A stretch of 64,000 nucleotides of DNA from Lucinisca nassula. Lineage: Eukaryota > Mollusca > Bivalvia > Lucinida > Lucinidae. Positions 10,266-20,012 of this stretch are shown one piece after another (positions within the stretch are counted from its first letter, which is position 1; every line of letters begins with the position of its first letter). A model generated the notes under the pieces. That model was not told the origin of the DNA and did no database searches. It was given only the letters and a program-made list of their open reading frames with translations. The position numbers and the translations under genes were made by a program. Where the stretch lies: positions 45,399,124-45,463,123 of the forward strand of contig OY757016.1 in assembly GCA_963580285.1 (NCBI GenBank), written 5' to 3'.

Positions 10266-13200
10266 TTAATCAAGTAAATTTGACATGGCATAAAGTAACC
10301 TTTTTACCTTCTGCCTTGTCCTGCTTCTGGTATGTTTACGTCTCGTGACGTTATCAACATCCCTGTAATCTGCCCTAGAAGTTTCCTCTCCTTGGTTCCT
10401 TTCAAATTCACCAGTGGAGAAGTATTCTTCTGTGTCAGAACTATAATGATTTTGTTCCTGTTTCCCATTAGTGTCCATTGGAACAGGCTGTTCCCGGTCT
10501 GAACGTTCATCATAAGAAGAATCATTACTGTACTGCCTACCCTTCCTATCACTGTCATCACTACCACTACTGCCACTACTTGCACTCTGTTTCCTTAACC
10601 TACGCTGCCTGGACATAATCCTTTTTGTCAATTCCAGTTTAGGAATGACCTCCTCATCGGATGATCCTGACCTATGCTGCTTTTTCATCTGAACTAGTTT
10701 GTCTAGTGGTTTCTGTTCCACTGGTGATTCTATGTCAGATGAGGGAGGAGTAACGACATACCTAGCTCGCCTCAACTTTCTATTCCTTTCTTGCTTTGTT
10801 ATTTTCCACGAGTCTACTTTAGCATGCCTCAAATACCTTGCATGTGTATCTAGAATCTTTCCATCGAGCTGATTTCTTACTTTGAATGTAAAAGGGCTCT
10901 TCTGTTCTACTATACGGTAAAATCCTGAAGCGTAACTGTCCAGCTTTGATTTGCGTTTATGGTTCTTTACATAAACTGGATCACCTACCTCGAAGTGTCC
11001 ATCTTGTGCGTTATCATCGAAACGCCTGGCACTCTTCTTTTTTGCCTCTCTCAAGTGTTTGTGAACTAACATGAAAGACTCATGTTGTTTCTCTAATGCA
11101 TGTTTGTGTACCTCGTCTCCAGTGTAAACCTGACGACTTTGAAGTATGCTATCTATCGCTAACAATGGGTCGCGATTGTATAGCAAAAAGAATGGTGAGA
11201 ACTTGGATGACTCATGCACTGACATGTTAATCGCTGCGACTGCAGAATTTAGGTAAAGATCCCAAATTTCTGGATTGTCTTTTATCTTCTTGCTCAACAC
11301 ATTCATCAAAGTTTGATGACTTCTTTCAGCCGTTCCGTTGGCCTGTGGTGAGTAGAAGCTTGTGGTTATATGCTTGATGTTTAAAGCAGCTAACGTTTCC
11401 TTCATCTGATTTGAAGTAAATGATTTGCCATTGTCACTGAGTAAGCATAGTATGTGACCATGTTGTGTGAGCACATTTTCGATGAGTATTGAGCAAACCG
11501 TGTCGGATGTTTGATCCGGCGTTGCAAAACACATCATCCACCCACTATACAGGTCATGAAAGTGAAGTATGTATGCATTGTTTGATAGGGTCCTTGGTAG
11601 TGGTCCTACAAAATCAACTGCCACTTTAGCAAACGGAAATAATGGTATGTCCATTTCACCCATGGGAGGCTTCATGAACTTCCTATTCCGCTCTTGACAT
11701 GTGATACACTTGGAAGTTATCTCGCTTATCCTTTTGTATAAGTTTGGGGCATAGTATTTACGTTTCATGCTGTCGTATACCTTGTCGATTCCTAGATGTG
11801 AGTTGTCATGGTAACCCTTTATCATAACATCAACAATGTGCTCTGGTAAGTAAAGCCTAAGCTTTGGTGACCCATCCACGTCAGAGATGAAATACAATAT
11901 GTCCTCCATGACAATCAGACTCTTTTCTTGACTTTTGTTAAGCTTACCTGCTTCTAAGTTCTGTTTTAACAAGGTGATGTTCTCATCTCGCTTTTGTTCT
12001 TCTCTCGTGTCCAGTTCTGTGATTTCTGGCTTCTCTCCAACATCTACTAATGGTGGTTCAAGATTGAGATACTTGCTAGTATCGATCTTACTTGTATCAA
12101 TGTGATTTACCTGTAATGGCCCTTCCGCCACTTCCGGTTCCGGTATTTGTTCTGACGACTGCCCTTTCCTGACAACCTCCTCAGTACTTTTTGCAGGGCG
12201 TCGACTCATCAGGTCTGCGATCAGGTTTTCTTTACCCGGCAAATATTCCACGTCAATGTTATATGACGCGATAGTCAGTGCCCATGAATTAATTTTCCGG
12301 TTAAAATTACCTGAATCACTATTCAATATATAGCGAAGGGGCTGATGGTCAGTTCTAACTAAAATCTGTGAACAACTAATCCACGAATGCAGTTTCTGCA
12401 AAGCATGGTGAATTGCCCAACACTCTTTCTCTACTGTGCTCCATCTACACTGCGTAGGACTAAGCTTGTGTGAAAGAAAGTACAGGGGTTTCTCATACAC
12501 CTCTCCCTCTTCTTCAAACTCTTGCACTAAACACGCTCCAACTGCAGTATCACTAGCATCTGTATATAAAATAAAGCGTTTGGAAAGGTCTGGGTATGCC
12601 AACTGTGGGATAATTGTAAGTGACTCTTTCATGTACTCAAAAGCTTCTTGTGCTTCTTGTGTCCATTTAAATCTGGCGTATTTCTTTGTCAAAGCAACAA
12701 TTGGTTCACTGATCTTTGCAAAGTTAGGGACAAAACGTCTGTAGTAGGAACATAACGCTACAAAGCTTCTACATTCCTTTACATTTGTGGGAGGGTCTAG
12801 TGTCCTAATTGCCTTGACCTTTTCAGGGTCAGGTTTGACCCCTGACGACGTCACAATAAAACCCAAATGATGAGATTCTGCTTTCATAAACTGAGATTTT
12901 TTTAATTTTAATTTCAATGAGTGTTTGCGGAGTCTTTTGAAAAGCAAATCAATATGTTTAAGATGTTCTTCTAATGAATTCGACCAGATAATTATATCAT
13001 CCACATAATGACAACAGAAGTCATCCAACCCATCAAGCGCTAATTGCATCATTTCAACGAAATATGACGGAGAGTTACGTAATCCAAACGGAGCGCGATT
13101 GAAAGAAAATTGACCTTTCAGGGTGGTGAAGCTGGTGTATTCCTTTGAAGAGCTACTCAGAGGAACATTGAAAAAGCCGGAGGTGAGGTCAAAAGTAGAT

Positions 13201-14492
13201 ATATACTTGGCTCCCCCTAATTTTGTGAGAATTTCGTCAATGGAGGGTAACCTAACAACATATGGCTTTGTCACTGCATTAAGTTTTCTGAAATCTACAC
13301 AAACACGCTTCTCTCCCGACTCCTTTTTGTTCACTACAACAACGCTAGAAGAAAACGGACTTCTAGAACGTGAAACTATCCCCGCAGCTAACCATTCTGA
13401 CACAGTCTGATCAATTATCTTCTGATCCTCTACTGCTGCCCTATATGGTCTTATCTTAAATGGAGTTTTGTCTGTCAGTTCTATATCCATTGTAACTAAT
13501 TTACTAGGGACAATGTCCATTTCACTAAAAGCAAAACAATCTAAGTTTCTCAAGACTAACTCCTCAACCACACCTCTATGCTGTGCTTCTGTATGAATTT
13601 GACTTAATATTTCCTCTCTACTTGGTTTCTGCCTGTCCTGACGGCGACCTAGACTATTTTGACTGCGACTATCATTACCTGTGTAATTTACTGCACTTAT
13701 ACGGACACTGTCTATCACCTCGATTTGACCCAGAATACGACCCTTCTTTAATCTTACCGTCCTATTATTGTGATTTACTATCTCTACAGGTAATTTATTG
13801 CTACTTGATAGCCTAACTACACTATCTTTAAATTCCAAACCTGGTTCATTCAGTACAGTACCGTTCTCAATTGATGATACTAAACATTCAACACCTTTCA
13901 TAAATTGCTGACCTGGTCTGACCTTTGCATTTAACACATACGCCGTGTTCGGTCTCAAAGATATAGCTCTTACTGCTCTAATAACAACTGTACTGACATG
14001 TTTATCTGATAAAAGCGGAACGTAGACATCTTTAATTCTAATTAAACCTAGGTCAAAATATATGCGTACGCCATAGTCGGTCATCCAATCATCCCCAAAT
14101 ATGAGACACCTATTAATTCCTTCTACAACAAAAAAGTCGTGTGATAATTTCAAACCTTTGATTTCAAAATTCAAGTTTACTTTACCTAACGTTTTGAGAA
14201 CCCCAGAATCTACTGATTGTAAATTTGCGTTACATTTCTTTAACACAGGTTTATTCTTTAGAGATTGATAAAATTTTGCAGACATTAAACAGCACTGACT
14301 ACCTGTATCTAAAAGTGTCCTAACCCTTTGTTCTTGGATATTAACCATACATGAATTGGGATTCCCTGTTAAATTTACTTTGTAATTTCGAGTTGCTTTG
14401 GTCGAAACAACGGCTTCATTTTGTTTCGACCTTTTTAGTTTAAATTTTGTGGACATGCTTGCTGTTTGTGCGGACCACCGCATCCCCAACAC
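10266..14492 (-). CDS. pol: Pol polyprotein (protease, RT, RNase H, integrase)
   Basis: Open for 1408 codons from a non-ATG boundary at 14492, and entered from gag by -1 frameshift near 14438. Domains counted from 14492: retropepsin LLDTGSQ at about 60-66; reverse transcriptase about 345-545 with YVDD at 496-499; RNase H from TDAS at about 644; integrase zinc finger with H895, H899, C929 and C932; integrase triad D960, D1020, E1056; a GPY/F-like segment near 1189-1202; then a long Ser/Arg-rich C-terminal tail ending at 1408. All catalytic residues I can check are present and there is no internal stop. Order protease-RT-RNase H-integrase is that of Ty3/gypsy. Confidence 0.95.
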   Translation of the reverse strand: MLGMRWSAQTASMSTKFKLKRSKQNEAVVSTKATRNYKVNLTGNPNSCMVNIQEQRVRTLLDTGSQCCLMSAKFYQSLKNKPVLKKCNANLQSVDSGVLKTLGKVNLNFEIKGLKLSHDFFVVEGINRCLIFGDDWMTDYGVRIYFDLGLIRIKDVYVPLLSDKHVSTVVIRAVRAISLRPNTAYVLNAKVRPGQQFMKGVECLVSSIENGTVLNEPGLEFKDSVVRLSSSNKLPVEIVNHNNRTVRLKKGRILGQIEVIDSVRISAVNYTGNDSRSQNSLGRRQDRQKPSREEILSQIHTEAQHRGVVEELVLRNLDCFAFSEMDIVPSKLVTMDIELTDKTPFKIRPYRAAVEDQKIIDQTVSEWLAAGIVSRSRSPFSSSVVVVNKKESGEKRVCVDFRKLNAVTKPYVVRLPSIDEILTKLGGAKYISTFDLTSGFFNVPLSSSSKEYTSFTTLKGQFSFNRAPFGLRNSPSYFVEMMQLALDGLDDFCCHYVDDIIIWSNSLEEHLKHIDLLFKRLRKHSLKLKLKKSQFMKAESHHLGFIVTSSGVKPDPEKVKAIRTLDPPTNVKECRSFVALCSYYRRFVPNFAKISEPIVALTKKYARFKWTQEAQEAFEYMKESLTIIPQLAYPDLSKRFILYTDASDTAVGACLVQEFEEEGEVYEKPLYFLSHKLSPTQCRWSTVEKECWAIHHALQKLHSWISCSQILVRTDHQPLRYILNSDSGNFNRKINSWALTIASYNIDVEYLPGKENLIADLMSRRPAKSTEEVVRKGQSSEQIPEPEVAEGPLQVNHIDTSKIDTSKYLNLEPPLVDVGEKPEITELDTREEQKRDENITLLKQNLEAGKLNKSQEKSLIVMEDILYFISDVDGSPKLRLYLPEHIVDVMIKGYHDNSHLGIDKVYDSMKRKYYAPNLYKRISEITSKCITCQERNRKFMKPPMGEMDIPLFPFAKVAVDFVGPLPRTLSNNAYILHFHDLYSGWMMCFATPDQTSDTVCSILIENVLTQHGHILCLLSDNGKSFTSNQMKETLAALNIKHITTSFYSPQANGTAERSHQTLMNVLSKKIKDNPEIWDLYLNSAVAAINMSVHESSKFSPFFLLYNRDPLLAIDSILQSRQVYTGDEVHKHALEKQHESFMLVHKHLREAKKKSARRFDDNAQDGHFEVGDPVYVKNHKRKSKLDSYASGFYRIVEQKSPFTFKVRNQLDGKILDTHARYLRHAKVDSWKITKQERNRKLRRARYVVTPPSSDIESPVEQKPLDKLVQMKKQHRSGSSDEEVIPKLELTKRIMSRQRRLRKQSASSGSSGSDDSDRKGRQYSNDSSYDERSDREQPVPMDTNGKQEQNHYSSDTEEYFSTGEFERNQGEETSRADYRDVDNVTRRKHTRSRTRQKVKRLLYAMSNLLD
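14400..14444 (-). promoter_or_regulatory. programmed -1 ribosomal frameshift signal (gag-pol)
   Basis: Sense strand: the slippery heptamer TTTAAAC (14444-14438) is in the gag zero frame as T TTA AAC and is followed at once by the gag stop TAA (14437-14435). Six bases after the heptamer, an 11 bp perfect stem (14431-14421 pairing with 14410-14400) encloses a 10-base loop. A -1 slip carries ribosomes into the pol frame. Heptamer, phase, spacer length and stem all match the known -1 frameshift design. A pseudoknot partner was not identified. Confidence 0.9.
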
Positions 14493-15401
14493 CTTAATTC
14501 TTTTCTCTCCGCCCTGGCGTCCGTACGCCTGTCACCATTTTGTTGTCTACTGAAATTACGGTCGCGGTTGAAATTACCGCGGTAATGCCGATGTCGCGCG
14601 TGATCAATCTCCATGGGCTGCTCGTTACGTCGCCCTTGATTAATGTTGACTGGTTTGTTCAGTCGGTCCGGTCGTGCCTTATCTCGCGTGGCGCACCTAT
14701 ACATTATACCCTGCTCGCGTAAGGCAATTTGATATGCCTCCTCAAATGTGGCCGGGTTATTTCTTTCTACTTGTGCCCTAACATTCCCGTCAGATAGCCC
14801 GCTAAGAAAAATGCTCAGGAGCTGCGATTCTATGATAGGTACAATCGCATCATTCTTCTCCGGGTAGGCTTTCTCAGAGAGGCTGAGCAACCTTTCTGCG
14901 AAGAACTGCACGTCTTCGTCTTTTTTCTGTTTCGTATTAACGAGGCGCTCGAAGGCCTTTGGTCTGTCCAAAATTGGTGAAAATCTGCTCTGCAAATTTT
15001 CTTTTAAATTTGCCCATGTTTTGTCTCGGGCGTCTGACTCGAGATATCTTTTGATATAGTCCGAAACCAGACCCGTACTGGTTTGATAAGCTACCAGCTG
15101 CTTTTTTTCTGTCGTTACAATTAAACAAAAATGAATGTTTCTCTATTTGTTTTATCCAGGTCTCAAACTCCTGCGGGTTGCCCTCGAAAACCTTTATATT
15201 GAAGGGAATCTTACCCTCGTTACTTTTACCCCCGGGGCTAGCAATATCCCCAAAGCTAAGGTCATCTAATGTGTGCGCAAGTCTGCCTGCGCATTCTGTC
15301 ATTATGTGATTATTTCTGTCTGTAGTTTGTACATTTTGCAATAAAATCTGGCTATTTTCACCAATAGCCTGAGCTAAGTTTTGTAGACTCTGTTCCGACA
15401 T
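14435..15401 (-). pseudogene. gag: Gag polyprotein, frame broken once
   Basis: Starts at ATG 15401. The N-terminal frame runs through a capsid-like region, but the frame that continues the homology (14995 downward and upstream of it) is different. The change lies at a run of seven A at about 15101-15107, where one base too many is present. After it the original frame becomes nonsense and ends near 14937. The C-terminal part has a nucleocapsid zinc knuckle of spacing CX2CX3HX4C just before the stop at 14435, and basic Arg/Asn-rich stretches upstream of it. The change needed is +1, which the A run does not favour, so I read it as a sequencing error or a recent mutation and not a recoding site. 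Confidence 0.85.
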
Positions 15402-15429
15402 TTTGTTTAACTAATTATAATTATGAGTT

Positions 15430-15618
15430 TTACTGATTTCTTTTTTGTTCGATTTGTTGTTGGTTTACTAAATGTGCATTCAAATGCCTCTGGTACTCCC
15501 TAATGACTTCTATGTCTTGTTTTATTTGAACAAGCAACTCCCTTAACTCATTGAATTTCTGGGTTGCAATTTGTTCCTTAATGGTTAATTTTCCGATTTC
15601 TTCTTCTAGGCTTGACAT
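15430..15618 (-). CDS. small coiled-coil ORF in the gypsy leader
   Basis: 62 codons between the 5' LTR and gag, starting MSSLEEEIGKLTIKEQIA. The composition (Glu/Lys/Gln/Leu with heptad-like spacing) suggests one helix or coiled coil. I recognise no family. Typical gypsy elements go from the PBS to gag without such ORFs, so this may be an upstream ORF affecting gag translation or an accessory gene. Coding status is unproven. Confidence 0.4.
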   Translation of the reverse strand: MSSLEEEIGKLTIKEQIATQKFNELRELLVQIKQDIEVIREYQRHLNAHLVNQQQIEQKRNQ

Positions 15619-15652
15619 TTATTATATATAGATCTATTTTTAAAATTGTAAC

Positions 15653-16003
15653 TTAATTAAGAAACCAACCGTCAACATAATAACTTCCACAGGGATGTGG
15701 TTTTGACAGATATTTATTATTTTTAATATGGAAGCTGCCTGTTTTCAAAGTTCCGTTATGTAGATATTTATCTGTTTTAAATTTCCTTTTTCTTGGATGC
15801 ACCACTGCAACTGAATTAACTGCTTTTGAATTTACTTCCCCCGAAGATCTTAAATTTCTAGCTTTATTCGATGCTCTTCCCTTAGCCCTATTTTGGGTCT
15901 TAACTTGGTTGTTTTCACCCGGTAAAATAGTCTCTGAGACAGAGAATAATTTTGAAATATTGGCCAAAAAATATAATAAAGCGAAACTAGTACTGAAGAA
16001 CAT
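15653..16003 (-). CDS. small ORF with hydrophobic N terminus in the gypsy leader
   Basis: 116 codons beginning MFFSTSFALLYFLANISKLF, a possible signal or membrane anchor, followed by a Lys/Arg-rich stretch with HPRKRKFK. No known family recognised. It is the first ORF after the primer-binding site, so its translation would precede gag. Its length in an AT-rich leader could be chance. Confidence 0.35.
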   Translation of the reverse strand: MFFSTSFALLYFLANISKLFSVSETILPGENNQVKTQNRAKGRASNKARNLRSSGEVNSKAVNSVAVVHPRKRKFKTDKYLHNGTLKTGSFHIKNNKYLSKPHPCGSYYVDGWFLN

Positions 16004-16120
16004 TACCTTTCAGTCCAGTTTAAAGTTCCTGACTTTTCTTGCTCCCCAGTCGTCGATTCCTCGCGTTGTGTTTTTTTTCAAGTCCTTTTTATCAATTATT
16101 TATTATAAAATAATAGATAT

Positions 16121-16137
16121 CCGCTGTCACGGCTCCA
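16121..16137 (-). promoter_or_regulatory. candidate primer-binding site
   Basis: Ten bases inside the 5' LTR the sense strand reads TGGAGCCGTGACAGCGG. TGG at the start pairs with the CCA end of a tRNA. I could not assign the tRNA. Confidence 0.65.
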
Positions 16138-16147
16138 AATTTAATAG

Positions 16148-16657
16148 TGTCACCCTATGATCGTATCGATATAAACAATAAAATATTCCTTTTGACTTCT
16201 TTTAATTTTCTTCAATTTCGTGTTTCCGTATTTTTTTAGTTCCTAAAATGCCTCGGCTATACCAAAGTTAAAATAAATAAAGTTGATCTATCCTGATCGC
16301 CGCCCAGGCCGAGACTGCTGAACTCTGCTCGTGCGGCTTGTTTTATTGCTTCTCCGGTCCAAAGTTCAGAATAGAGACTTCTCATTGGACCAGAGCATAT
16401 TTTAGCCTTCCCACGTCAGAGTTCAAGCTTAGCCAGGCACATGACCATGTTTATGAAATATCCCTGTCAGTAATTGTAACGACAAGTTATTCAGCGGTCA
16501 GTCTCCCAAATATAGATACAACTAAGTGTTTTGAACTGTCGTTACAAGAGCAGTAGGATATCAAAGTCACGCTTTGTTTTTGGATGTTTGCATGTCCCAT
16601 GTCCTACCTGTACTAAGTATGACCAGGTAAGCCGAGGCCCAACCCCATATTACAACA
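16148..16657 (-). repeat. 5' LTR (510 bp)
   Basis: Identical in my reading to 6425-6934. It should hold the promoter and the AATAAA at 16347-16342. The duplicated GTTT follows at 16658-16661. Confidence 0.95.
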
Positions 16658-16660
16658 GTT

Positions 16661-17815
16661 TGAAGCAAATTGTTTTACGTTTTCAATTTTTAGCTCTGGC
16701 AGCAATTTTTACTTATTGGAGTGGAACAGTTTTCGAATTTTTGGTAGAGGGTCATCTTAGCACCATTCCTATGAAGTTTGAATGAACTGTGCAAATGGCT
16801 TTAGGATGAGTACTCATTTAAAGATTTTTCTATTTTTACCTCTGGCGGCCATCTTATTTATTAGAGTGGAACAATTTTATCTATTTTGGTAGAGGGTTAC
16901 CTAAGCAACATCCCAATAAGGTTTGAATAAAATTGACTTACGAGTGTGGGCGGAGTAATCGTTTGAAGATTTTTCTAATTTTAGCTTTGGCAGCCATCTT
17001 GTTCATCGGAGGGAGACAATTTTAGCTATTTCGGTAGAGACCCAGCAAGGCAACATTCCTGTGAAGTGTAAACTAAATTGGCCCAAGGTTTAGGAGGGGT
17101 AGTACTTTTAAAACAGATTGTTGACGACGGACAACGCATGGCACACATAGGCCATCGACTGAAAACAGTAGCTCACAATGTTTTCTATTTTGGTAGAGGG
17201 TCACATATGCAACATTCCTATGAAGTTTGAATGGAACTGGCCCATGGATATGGGAAAGTAGTCATTTAAAGATTTTTTTCTATTATTAGCCATCTTTTTT
17301 CATCACAACGAAATAATTTTAGCTATTTTGATAAAAATCCATCTATGCAACATTCCTGTGAAGTTAAAACAAAATTGACCCAATGGTTCAGGAGGCATAG
17401 TCATTTAAAGCAAATTGTTTACGTTTTTCTATTTTAGTGCTGGCAGCCTTACTCATTGAAGCGGAACGGTTTAAGCATTTTTAGTAAAGGGTCACACAAG
17501 TAATATTTCTATGAATGAAGTTGAATATTGAAATTAGCCAATGGGTTTGAGATGAGTACTCGTTGAAATATTTTTTTTTCTATTTTTACCTCTTGCGGCC
17601 AGCTTGCTCATCGGAGTGGATCAATTTTAGCCATTTCGGTGGAGGGTCAGATTAGCAACATTCCAATAAATTTTGAATAGAATTAGCCCAGAGGTATGGG
17701 AGGAGTAGTCGTTTAAATAGAACTGGCAGCAATCTTGTTCGTCGGAGCAGAATCATTTTAGCTAATTCGGTATAGACCCACCTAGGCAACACTCTTGTTA
17801 CGTTAAAACCATGAG
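16661..17815 (+). repeat. tandem array, ~145 bp diverged units (right part)
   Basis: Continues the array of 4950-6420 in the same orientation and phase after the gypsy insertion. About eight units, with the same TTTTTAGCTCTGGC, GGAGTGGAAC, GTAGAGGGTCA and GGAGTAGTCGTTTAAA landmarks. Confidence 0.8.
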
Positions 17816-18420
17816 CACTTCGTGCTCAAGTGAGCTAAAAATAGCCTCGTGGCCCGGGATCCAATGATCAAGCTTATCTAAGATATTATCGAGACAAACA
17901 CTCAGGTATAGTTTCATGAAGATTGAAGCAAAATTATGACCTCTAGAAGGTGAACAAACTTTACATCATAGTGGAGTTTATATTTTCCTATCCTTTGGGA
18001 TCATTGATTCCATTTTGGAATTTTGAAAACATTTTAGGGCCACTGATGAAGCCTAAATGGCCGAAACGAGCTAGTCTGACCCAGAAAAACTGTACACTCC
18101 ATATGTTAAAGTTCTGTCGTGTATTCTTTGCTTCCAAAGGATAACCCTTTCTAGAACATAGTGAAGGCAATTTGACCTAGTGACATAGTTGTTTTATTTG
18201 ACATGGCCGGTATTTGAAACTGACCAACATATTATCGAAGCTAAAATTCTGGTGTAGTTTTATGTAGATTTAAGCAAACGTCTGGCCTCTAAAAGGTGAA
18301 CATGGTTCTAAAGAAATTTAACCTAGTGACCTAGGTTTTTTATCCGACATAACCCATATCAAAACTTGACCAAGATATGGTCAAGTCAAACATTCTGGTG
18401 TAGTTGCAACAAGTTGGCTT
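17816..18420 (+). repeat. TTTGACCTAGTGACCTAG-type repeat units with an inserted hammerhead element
   Basis: Begins with the palindromic TGAGCACTTCGTGCTCA, then repeats built on GTATAGTTTCATGAAGATTG, CCTCTAGAAGGTGAACA and TTTGACCTAGTGACCTAG. The unit is interrupted at about 17967-18156 by a foreign segment that carries a hammerhead ribozyme. Related units occur at 24180-24510. Confidence 0.65.
18037..18082 (+). ncRNA. hammerhead ribozyme motif, type I (copy 1)
   Basis: Stem I GGGCCA (18037) pairs with TGACCC (18077-18082) with one mismatch. CTGATGA at 18043-18049. Stem II GCC/GGC with loop TAAAT. GAAA at 18063-18066. Short stem III CGAGCTAG. Cleavage trinucleotide GTC before 18077. All core residues are present. 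The short stem III is usual for hammerheads of Penelope elements and animal retrozymes, which may need dimers to cleave. The surrounding repeat (from about 17967) shares its 5' part with the one at 62350 and its 3' part with the one at 51925. Confidence 0.8.
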
Positions 18421-18727
18421 CCTTCAAAAAAGGAATCCAATACGTGGGCTGGCAATTTTTCTAAACTTTGGGTTTTGGATTATTTTTAAAACACATAAGA
18501 TAATCAATTCACCAGCAGTTTATTTGTAGAAAAAATAAATAAATACAAAAATATTGAAACTATTTTTAATTGTCTGCAATTGAAAGAAAAGCAAAGCTTT
18601 TTAGAATAGCTTACTGGTACTTTTATTTAGCAATAATAATCACATTGTTACAATATCAATACTAAAGCATGATTCGTTGAGAGATGTGCTGTCATATACA
18701 ATTTAAAATGTTTTAGAAGTTGCTTCT

Positions 18728-18982
18728 CATTACGAAAACACGCCTATACAAATGCATTGTAAACTTTACTGCCGAAAAAATGTGATATTTTTTTTTATTT
18801 CTGCTGAGAATATAGATTGTTAGTCGTGAGAAACCGCCCCCACGAGGCGGTTCTAACGAATACCCACAATCTATATTTTAGAGCAGAAATAAGAAAACTA
18901 AGATTTACCCCTGTAAACCCCAGTTTTACAATATAAAAGTCGGGTTCAAGGGGTCAAACTTATATAGGCGTGTTTTCGTGAT
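18728..18982 (+). mobile_element. full-length hairpin MITE (GAACCGCC family)
   Basis: Terminal inverted repeats ACGAAAACACGCCTATA (18732-18748) and the exact complement (18963-18979). Inside is a long stem with arms ATTTCTGCT..AATATAGATTGT and ACAATCTATATTTTAGAGC that meet at a degraded AACCGCC/GGCGGTT centre, then TTTACCCCTGTAAACCCCAG and a TATAAAAG stretch. No coding capacity. Confidence 0.85.
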
Positions 18983-19704
18983 CTAGATGATTCTTTAAAC
19001 TGAATGACTTATTACATGCTAAAGTGTATTTTGATTGGATTTTATTGTTATAGACTAGATTTTGTCTTAACACAAAAGTGTCATTTGGTTAGATTTAAAG
19101 TAATGAGTACTTACTTATACTAGATCTGTCACGAAAAATGATTCACTTGGGTGGTTATAATAATGAAGGATAGGATTCTCGCGAAGATTAATAAAAAAAA
19201 TAGCCACCATTTTTTCTGTAATTTATAAAAGAAAAACACAAGCAAATGTCAAGAATATCGGCAAATTATAAAATGCTAAAATTTGTATCATGAAAACACT
19301 TCAATCGTTTAAGCCTTCGTGTATTTGAAAGTGTTTCAAATTAAACTTAACTGCTCTGTACCGATCAGTCCATTATGTGACTTATTTTGTGCATCGTTTG
19401 AGAGCTGTTTCAAAGTCTTACTTAGGCTAAACAAATGTAAATGTTTATTTTTACGTCAGTTTTTCTATGCGGTTGAATAGTCTCAATGTATTAGTAGTAT
19501 TCGTGCCCACAAATTCCCAAACGTTTTCTGCCCATTGGTGAATGAATACCACATGTATCCAGCTTCAATCTCCATTTGTCTATTACATTATATATATACA
19601 GACGTCTCAAATCCGAAGATTTGGTTTCATGTTCTACCAAAAGCGTATAACGGAGTCTTAGTAAGATGTTTTACCTAAAGTTTTTTTTTCACACAGTTAC
19701 ACGG
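18983..19704. other. unassigned AT-rich intronic stretch
   Basis: No repeat with known relatives in the window and no exon-like frame with good splice sites was found on either strand. Confidence 0.35.
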
Positions 19705-20012
19705 CCCCCGCCCATCGGGGCTTGATGAAATAGATGGGCTGCATGGTGCTTCCACCCAGAGCTGAAACCGATCCGCACACGAGTACTGGTAAACAGCTTA
19801 GAGGATCTAAGCCTGCCCAGGAAAAGAGGTGCGAGTCGGACCGTCCATGCTTATAAACCCTATTGGTTTCATTGGGCGACAGGGCTTGAGATGTCATTTC
19901 ATCTCAATGTCGGGTAAAAGTCCCACAAAATTGGAAGCAGCGTCTCCAAAATGACCATTACAGTGTTGATCGGGACGTTAAATCTCAAATCAAACAAAAC
20001 AAACACACAGTT
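19705..20012 (+). repeat. SINE-A, near full length
   Basis: Starts CCCGCCCATCGGGGCTTGA, then GCAGAGCTGAAACCGATC, GCTTGAGATGTCATTTCATC and GTGTTGATCGGGACGTTAAA with a CAAA-rich tail. The best copies of this family (here, 27540 and 40595) define it. Confidence 0.8.

Larger units (their letters stand above)
6425..16657 (-). mobile_element. complete Ty3/gypsy-class retroelement with envelope gene
   Basis: A 10,233 bp element transcribed from the minus strand. In sense order: 5' LTR (16657-16148), primer-binding site, two small leader ORFs, gag (15401-14435), pol (ending 10266), env (9719-7653), a 38 bp tandem repeat, polypurine tract and 3' LTR (6934-6425). The LTRs match base for base in my reading and the GTTT target duplication is intact, so insertion was recent. 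It sits inside a host tandem array and, under the gene model, inside an intron in the same orientation as the host gene. Architecture (gypsy pol plus F-like env) resembles insect errantiviruses. The clade assignment is by inspection only. Confidence 0.93.

Noticed and set aside
15101..15107. A AAA AAA as a second programmed frameshift site in gag
   Set aside because: A -1 slip there runs into a stop within a few codons. The change needed is +1, for which this run is not a known signal, so a plain indel is simpler.
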